A stretch of DNA of 64,000 bases, from the NCBI GenBank assembly GCA_030522415.1, contig CM060106.1, positions 25,126,074 to 25,190,073 of the forward strand, given 5' to 3'. The stretch comes from Channallabes apus. Taxonomy: Eukaryota > Chordata > Actinopteri > Siluriformes > Clariidae. The notes under the pieces are model-generated. The model was given only the letters and a program-made list of their open reading frames with translations, was not told the origin of the DNA and ran no database searches. A program made the position numbers and the translations under genes. Below, piece by piece: positions 56,915-64,000 of this stretch (position 1 is its first letter; every line of letters starts with the position of its first letter).

Positions 56915-57833
56915 TGATTATCAAATGTGTACAAGTATCTACGTTGTAGACAGTGAAGTACGTCCAACACTTTAGAAGGTGTTAGAAAATAGCCTACATA
57001 AAAAAAATAAGAAGAATAATAATAGTCTCTCTACACTGAATGAGGTTCTTCTTAAATCCGTCACACTTGAGATTGGCAACATTTCGAACTCAAGCTGTAC
57101 CGGAGTCCAGGCACGACCCAACCTTCTATCCAAATGAACAATGAAGCATGTCATATAATACACAGAGAGAAGCACTGAACTGGTACAGTAACACAATACA
57201 TGAACCACCCACTGAACATTCACATTACACAAACTTAACACTCTAATATAACGTTTACTTAAAAAAATGCTCCAAAATGTTTCATAGGTTAGGTGTTATT
57301 TAAATATTTACTGCATCTTTTACTCTTTTCTTCAGTGTGTTCCAGTGAAACCGTGAGCATTTAACCTAAGCAAATAACTTCTTATGATAATCACAGTCTC
57401 GTTTATAGAAAAACAGTGGGGGAAAAAAAAGTATTTTTACAGCAGCAGCAGTTGAATGTTTGCGATTGGTAAAAGCACAGGGGTTCTCCATTTTCCTCAC
57501 TGGCAAGATCACAGAATAGTTGTGTATTTCCCTGTAGATTTCCCACACGAATGGCACACACGGGCGATATACCAGATATACAAGACATTTATGTATGCAC
57601 AGATGTCCAAATCAAATGTGCTCCTTGAAGTATGTTATCTACATGGGCATAATGACTTGACTATGTAACTTATAAAACATCCAGGGTTTTCTCAATCTGT
57701 CTAAAGGACTGTGCTCAAAAGTCTCTTTTTTCCCCCCTCCTTCACTACTTTACCACTGACTGTTCGACTTTGTACGCGTGTCTGAGAGCCCTGTGCCTCA
57801 ATCAGCAGGTCAGTGTCCACTGTGTCCGTGTGT

Positions 57834-58064
57834 TCAGTAGAGGGAACTGTCATTAAAGGACCTGGGGAAAGAGGGTTTAATATCAGCCGTGGGGAGGCTG
57901 AGAGTGCTGGCGCTCTTATGCTTGTTCTTCAGCCCCCAGCTGAGAAACGACGTCTTCTTGGTTACTTTCCGCGCTTTCGAATGTTTCCCGTTGTCGTTCT
58001 CAGCCAGGCAGATCATAGAGTAGGTTTTTGGAAGGCCTCCTGAGAACGTGGCACTTTTTGGTGG
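57834..58064 (-). CDS. rhpn2: rhpn2 terminal coding exon with stop codon
   Basis: Acceptor CAAAACAG. Encodes [20 protein letters not shown] and a basic tail with [21 protein letters not shown], ending DSSLY and a TGA at 57834-57836. The KTYSMICLA and KSASTL blocks are characteristic of rhophilin-2. Confidence 0.93.
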   Translation of the reverse strand, partial: PPKSATFSGGLPKTYSMICLAENDNGKHSKARKVTKKTSFLSWGLKNKHKSASTLSLPTADIKPSFPRSFNDSSLY

Positions 58065-61000
58065 CTGTTTTGGAGAGAAATGATACACAACCATAAGAAT
58101 ATGCATCACAAAGCGATTAAGGAAATTGCATTTCATATACGTCATTAAAGAGCAACTCCAACGTTCTTTGTTTCAGTCGATCACAGTTAGATCCTACTGT
58201 AGGTTCACAGTTAGATTACAGTTATAAAGCCGTCCTTCACAATAACCCCCCCCCCCCCTTCTCCTCTCCTATGGGGGTGATTCTTGAAGTCTTGCAGGTA
58301 AAAAAACTTTTTTTTTTTTTTTTTTTACTTTACATTTTGAGTTATGTAATGAATCAACTGAGTTTTCATTATGGCGAAATTCGTTCTGAGACAAAATGGA
58401 GTCCCAGGTTCTCCTCGTGATTTAAGGTGAAAGGTTCTCAATGGGGTTGAGGTCAGGGGAGGATGGTGGCCCCACCATGAGTTTCTCATTTTTTATGCTC
58501 ATCGCAGCAAATGACACAGAGGTATTCTTCGCAGCATGAGATGGTGCATTGTCATGCATGAAGATTTTGCTACAAAAGGCACGGTTCTTCTTTTTGTACC
58601 ATGGAAGAAAGTCAAAAACTCTATATACTTTGCCGAGGTCATTTTCACACCCCTTGTAGGGGTCCCCTACAAGACCCCACCACCTCCTTGTTGGTGTCGC
58701 AGCCTTGTTGGGACATGGTGGCCATCCACCAACAATCCACTCCATCCACCTGGACCATCCAGGGTTGCACGACACTCATCAGTAAACAAGACTAGTCTTC
58801 ATGTATGCCTGGGCCCACTGCAACCATTTCTGCCTGTGAACATTGGTTAAGGGTAGGTTTATGCACAACTGCAAGCCTCTGAAGGATCCAACACCTTGAG
58901 GTTCGCGGGACTCCAGAGGCACCAGCAGCTTCAGATACCTGTTTGCTGCTTTGTAATGGCATTTCAGCAGCTGCTCTCCTAATCTGATGAATTTGTCTGG
59001 CAGAAACCTTCTTCATTCTGCCTTTATCTGCACGAACCTGTCTGTGCTCTGAATCAGCCACAAATGTCTTCACAGTACGATGATCACGCTTAAGTTTTCA
59101 TGAAATATCTAATGTTTTTATACTTTCTCCAAGGCATTACAATATTTGACGCTTTTCGGCAGCAGAGATCCTTTTTCTTCCCCACATTGCTTGAAACCTG
59201 CGGCCTGCTTAATAATGTGGAACAACCTTCTTCAGTACTTTTCCTTTAATTGGGCTCATCTGGCAAACTAATTATCACACGTGTCTGAGATTCATTTCAG
59301 TGATCCAAAGAGCTCGGAGACACGACACCATCCACGAGTTTAATTTAAAAACCAAACATTTAATATTTATGACACTTACATCCAACTTGCATAATAATTT
59401 GGAACGCGGTATATTAATCTGTCTCACATAATTTTTTTGAGAATGTGCAGCTATCAAAAAAAAGTTAAATATTTTTTGTGAATATTTTTTTTCATATTAA
59501 AGACCAGATTTTCTTAAAAAAAAAAAGATACCAATATAATAGAACCAACACAGTCATAAGGAAAAAATACTGTGTAGAAGAAGTGGAAAAATCCTGGATT
59601 GCACAGTAAATTAAATAAATTAACAACTCGGATTCTGTAATAATCTGCATTCTTATTAACTTAAAACCGTTTCTTGGAGTTGCTCTTTTAGACTTCAGAA
59701 TGTTGGGAACGTTACCATGGCCTGGATGCTGCTGTCCAACAAGCTGATGACTTTTATGTCGATGCCTTCCTCATCCACATCTTTTAACAGCTTCATAACA
59801 TCGCTCACACCCATCCATTTACAATCGGTATCGCCAACGGCAACCAAGTAATCACCCTCTTTCAGGCCATCCACCTGGAAATGAAGCGATAACAGAAAAA
59901 AAGAAAGAAAGAAAAAGACAAAGGGTGGAGTAAGAGAAAGACAAAAGCTTACATGTAGAGTAAATCATGTACTGAGACAGTCGTGCTTTGTTGCGCACTG
60001 ACAATATTTACAAAGTGCTTATCAGAGGGAGAGCACTGCAGGTTCATTCACAAACACGCACACCCCCACACACACCATGTACTGTATGTAATGTACTCGA
60101 AAAGGCATAGTGTGTGCACACAGGCTGTTGTGAAACACATGCAGCTGCTCTAGACAGTTCAAAAGATTAAAAGAGAATGAGAACCTAGAAAGCGTGTCAT
60201 GTATGAGAAAAAGAAAGAATATGGAGGAGGGGGAGGGAGGGTGGTGCTAGATTAGAGGGTCTAATAATGACAAAATTCTACATTACAAAACTACTACCGG
60301 CAGAGAAGACTGTAGGAGAAAAAGCCATACACATACAGCGAGTCTAAGAGCCTTTATTAATGAAAGCTTGTTATGAATGGAACATCACTGTGAAATGTGA
60401 CTTCAGAAATATATAACGTGATAAACAAATGACATTTCCCAGGATATAGCTAAACAAATAAATTAAAATGTGTGTGTGTGTGTGTACTCACAGCTGCCGG
60501 ACATAGGGGGTCAAGTGATTGGATCTGGACAGGTGCATCCCCCTTCAGTGTAAAGCCCAGGTCTCGATCCTCAGGCTTTATCCTAAGTGTACGTGGTGCC
60601 GTCCACTTCTGTTTAGCTGAGAATATCGACAACGGGCCCTGAAACACATAATGCACCCCAAAAGGTCAGTTGTTAAACAACAGGGGAAAAAAAATTAAAA
60701 CTATATTGACGTCTTGACTTTACTGCAACACATTTTAAGTACCAAAAGTATACCCAGTGTCACGGATGCTTATTAAAAATGTACACAATATATAACAAAA
60801 TGCACGCTTCTCATGCTTGGTTTTAATGAAGAAAAATAAATTTAAAAAGATTTTATCAGCAGAAGCTCTAAAAACCAACCAGTAAAGTCAAAAGTTAAGT
60901 CAATAAATCTTTAACTGAATTGTTTAAAATTCTCTATAAGAAGAACTCAGCTGGCTGTCAGACTCATTGCAAATACATACAATAATCATGACTGCTTCAT

Positions 61001-63036
61001 AACTAAACCCTGCATTTAGGCTGAAATTATGCCTCTTTTAGGTGCCTTCTTGTAAAATGGGAAGGAGTTCCTCCAAAAAAAAAAAAAATAAATAAAAAGT
61101 TTTATATGCAGAATCTACTGTAGCTCCGTGTGCCAATATTGAATGACAAATTAATTTACAACTTTGAAACTTGTTCAATTAGGGCTGCATGACTTGCAGT
61201 ATATAATAATAATACAATAATTTTGACACACCTTGTAATCGCCTACCTTTGCATATTGCAGTTTAAATCACAAATTCTGTACTCGAGTAAATGTAGAGAT
61301 TCCCATTTTTTTTTTTATATTTAGAAAATATTACTGAAGTAAAAAGTAGAAGTTCTCCATTTACATGTATACTTGAGGGAAAAGTAAAAAAAAAAAAAAA
61401 AAAAAAAAGCAGTCACCTTCAAATTTACTGATGTATGTAAAGTACATACTTTTCATAGTAAACCCTCAAACCCCAATCAGCTGATTATAAGGATGTTGGC
61501 CAATATTCATCCATCAACTCCAAACGATTTTTAAAAAGTAAACAAAAACATATATTATTAACAAACTCTACATTAATTCCTTATAATATTAACTGTAATA
61601 AATTTCAGCCTTTTGAGATTAAATAATTGTACAGATCCAGATTGAGATCATGATTTTTATAGGATTAACTGTGTTAAATGAGTTCATATTAAATATATAG
61701 GAAAAGCAGATAAAAAAAAACAAACAAACACATAAATGACATATTACATAGTAGTGTCCAGTTAGAGGCAAAGTGGGTACAATTCAGAACAACACATTCA
61801 CTTACCATAAGAAGAAAAATAACATGCATGGAGCAGGTGTATGACATTTATGGACACGTATTAGATAATGAAGTACCTTACCCAGAAATATTCAACCTAT
61901 AGTCAATATCTATAATGTTACATTCATGGGGTAATGTCCGAGTTGTCGGTTTTATTTTTAAAACAAATGACATCATTTGAAATGAACAGCTGAGTCGACT
62001 CACGTTCTCAGAAGGCTGAACTGTGATGTACAGAAACACACACAGACACACTATACAAATATAATGTAGAATAGCAATGACAACCTCTAATCTTATGGTC
62101 CATACGAAGCCCATCGTGGGATTATAAGAAAAACGCACAACAAATTGCCTTTTCTTATTTAATGTTATTTGAGAACATAAGATGTTCTACCCTGAGCTCA
62201 TAGTTCGTCTGGTATATCTTCTATACTTTTTGCACCACAAGCTTCAGGATCTTGAAGAATGCAACCTGTCAGGATTTTTAGACTTTTGACTGTGCGCACT
62301 ATTGTAGCTTGGTGCCCAAGAAAAACACCCTGACACAATCAGCTTTTTAAAGTGTGTACGTGCCTGCCGAGTATTGTCTCCCTTTTACCATCTATAGGTA
62401 GAAGCCTGTGCTTAAACCGGTCAGATTCCTACCAGATCCCCCATGTCCCCCCCCTTATGATGTCATAGAGGGAAGAAACAGAAGTTATTATTTGCATAGA
62501 CCCTCCTCTGAGCTGGTGCCCATGTTAAAGAATTTAATACGTGACACCTTTAATTCCCAGTTGTGCTTAGTGATGAAAAGTACTGTAGTGAAAGTGAAAA
62601 GAAAATCTGACTTCTGAAACAAAGGACTCCAAATGAATTAAAATGAATTGGTGTGCAAACAGCACTGTTAGGTATGTTAGTGCTGGTAAACAGTTTTAAA
62701 GCTTCTTCACACTGTACATTCAGAACCAGCAAACCAGAGATTTATAAGGAACTCCGTATTCTAGCTGTGATATTGGACAATGTGGAGAAGCTTTTGTGAG
62801 GGTCTGTTTAATACAGCATGCAAACCGAACAAGCAACACGGCAAACTGAGGCTTTTTTCACCAGCAAAACGAATTCTAAACAACATGCCGTTGCAATGCT
62901 GGAAACAGACCCTGAGAATTATGTGGAAAAACTAGTAAATGTATTAGTTGCCCACATACCAGTCGGTGGAACAAGTCTTTGACTTTCACCTTAGTGGTGG
63001 CAGGAACCTCCATTTCTGCTTTCTGCTCAGTTTTAG
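57834..63036 (-). CDS. rhpn2: rhpn2, rhophilin-2 (last four coding exons: PDZ domain and C terminus)
   Basis: Rhophilins are Rho-GTP-binding scaffolds with HR1, BRO1 and PDZ domains. Exons here: 62960-63036, 60492-60638, 59716-59874, 57834-58064, 204 whole codons plus the stop. They encode the linker after the BRO1 domain, the PDZ domain ([65 protein letters not shown]) and the tail ([34 protein letters not shown], ending DSSLY). The DLGF stretch is the carboxylate-binding loop. Order and wording match vertebrate RHPN2 better than RHPN1. All joints are phase 0. N-terminal exons lie beyond 64000. Confidence 0.93.
58250..59470 (-). pseudogene. Tc1/mariner-superfamily transposase relic in the last rhpn2 intron
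   Basis: Minus frames give an N-terminal piece ([38 protein letters not shown]) and a catalytic piece ([28 protein letters not shown]) with the second D and the E. The frames are separate and the ends unclear. Confidence 0.7.
59716..59874 (-). CDS. rhpn2: rhpn2 PDZ exon B
   Basis: 159 nt, acceptor TTTCCAG, donor GTAACG. Encodes [20 protein letters not shown] then [17 protein letters not shown] and [16 protein letters not shown], the second half of the PDZ domain. Phase 0 both sides. Confidence 0.95.
60492..60638 (-). CDS. rhpn2: rhpn2 PDZ exon A
   Basis: 147 nt, acceptor GTTTCAG, donor GTGAGT. Encodes [20 protein letters not shown] then [18 protein letters not shown] and [11 protein letters not shown], the first half of the rhophilin PDZ domain including the DLGF loop. 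Phase 0 both sides. Confidence 0.95.
60660..62950. other. rhpn2 intron without recognised elements
   Basis: AT-rich intron with homopolymer A runs (61077-61088, 61386-61408) and a possible hAT end at 61180 (AGGGCTGCATGACTTG). No coding signal found. Confidence 0.45.
62960..63036 (-). CDS. rhpn2: rhpn2 exon before the PDZ domain
   Basis: 77 nt, acceptor TTGTGCAG, donor GTATGT. Encodes [20 protein letters not shown] then LFHRL, leading directly into GPLSIFSA. Phase 1 in, phase 0 out. Confidence 0.85.
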
Positions 63037-63087
63037 CTGCACAAGGAAAGGGGAAAAAAAAGTTATCGTGTGTTTGTGTTCAAGACA

Positions 63088-63117
63088 GACATCATCATCA
63101 TCATCATCATCATCATC
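63088..63117. repeat. (CAT)n microsatellite
   Basis: Nine CAT units in the rhpn2 intron next to the 62960-63036 exon. Confidence 0.85.
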
Positions 63118-63189
63118 TGCTTAGCACTGATAGGACTGATAACGCGCTGCCTTTCTGTACAAACATTCAGAAATAGTGTTTTCACCATA

Positions 63190-63861
63190 CATACACTTTA
63201 GTTTTCTCCAAAAATAGATTCAATTTGACCCCATTTCTAAATGATTCGTAAACGACTCGTGTGAAGCAGTTCGAAGATTCAGTCTGTCTAAACCCCTCCT
63301 TTCCGTGAGCCCTCACCGCTGTGATTGGTCAGATGGCGCGGCCCATTATGATTGGTCTACCGCTACAGCGTGTGTCGGAAAACGAAACGTCCATTACCAT
63401 AACTGAACGCCGGCTCTGGAGACGCGTCAATACATAGAAAAGATGGCGTCGGTTTTACCGCATCAACTCGAGCCGGAGTCTGACGACGAAACGGTTGAAG
63501 TGGCACATCGACAAGAAACTGGTTCGCAAGCACAACTGGACGTTTCTCAGTGGTCAGTGTCATATGTGTCATGTGGTAACGTTAATTGTAAGATGGCGGG
63601 CAAGTTGTTCGCGACGTAGAACGTGGGCGACATTATGCAAATGTGTTACTTAGTGACGTGGATCCGTAACAGAAAAAGATTCAAATTGCTAACGACTCAT
63701 TTAGGCGAATGTGAACCGACTCTTTTTTTTTTTTTAATAGACAAAACCTTTATTCATCGTGCACTGTCGGCGTCACAACTTTGCAGATAGTTTATGTTCA
63801 CATACAGCTACATGACACACTGCATGAAAGATCATATTTGAAAACGTATAATAGGGGCACT
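63190..63861 (+). mobile_element. Shorter relative (copy B) of the TTAA element at 32367
   Basis: Reverse-complement relative of 32367-34220 lacking the 33068-33874 and 32682-32946 segments. Ends AATAGGGGCACT next to TTAA (63862-63865). An ATG at 63442 opens MASVLPHQLEPESDDETVEV then AHRQETGSQAQLDVSQW, the same exon as in copy A, but its donor has become GTCAGT. Left end is eroded near 63190. Confidence 0.65.
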
Positions 63862-64000
63862 TTAATGAATTATACCATGGTGTGACTAAGTTCTTAATTT
63901 TGACTAGAAAAGCAGCTCTTTTTATTCTTATGAATAATTTTTATCTTTCTGAATTTTTGAGAGAGCCTCCAGTGTTTTTCGATTTTTAATGGTCAAATTC

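Overview
The window is a piece of a teleost fish genome. Two spliced genes, both on the minus strand, are embedded in very repeat-rich non-coding DNA dominated by Tc1/mariner DNA transposons, hAT elements, tRNA-derived SINEs, an RTE-clade retrotransposon and microsatellites. The abundance of Tc1 elements and SINE types suggests an otophysan fish, perhaps a catfish, but the species is not established by the sequence.

Gene 1 (about 1-47620, minus) is cep89, the centriolar distal-appendage protein. Thirteen coding exons can be placed, from the start codon at 47618-47620 to an exon at 3029-3132; the 3' part of the gene lies beyond position 1. Apart from one ambiguous donor, all intron phases agree. 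Gene 2 (57834-63036 and beyond, minus) is the 3' end of rhpn2 (rhophilin-2), with four coding exons that include the PDZ domain and the stop codon. In mammals the FAAP24 gene lies between RHPN2 and CEP89; no faap24 exon was recognised in the 10 kb between the genes here.

The repeats, from left to right, include: a hAT element with exact 8-bp target duplication (306-1234); a 5'-truncated RTE retrotransposon (about 3600-6345) with part of it and its flank duplicated 3.3 kb away; a TIR element with a perfect 34-bp hairpin (13513-14423); an almost intact Sleeping-Beauty-type Tc1 (18753-20373); a nested hAT plus TIR element inside an old Tc1 (26037-27880); a Tc1 with an uninterrupted transposase (29856-31438); a TTAA-flanked element carrying a candidate solo LTR (32367-34220) and a shorter relative at 63190-63861; decayed Tc1 copies; and a dense cluster of composite SINEs between the two genes.

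The main discovery candidate is not an element but a scar. The heptamer TACTGTA/TACAGTA occurs roughly 85-95 times by hand count, several-fold more than expected. Sleeping-Beauty-like transposons leave exactly this footprint (TA-CAG/CTG-TA) when they excise. In several old repeats the five extra bases are an insertion relative to family consensus or to a paralogue in this window. In an RTE reading frame and in a Tc1 transposase, ignoring the 5-bp insertions brings split reading frames back into register. The window therefore looks like a dense record of past cut-and-paste excisions, and elements with CAGT termini able to produce such scars are still present here.
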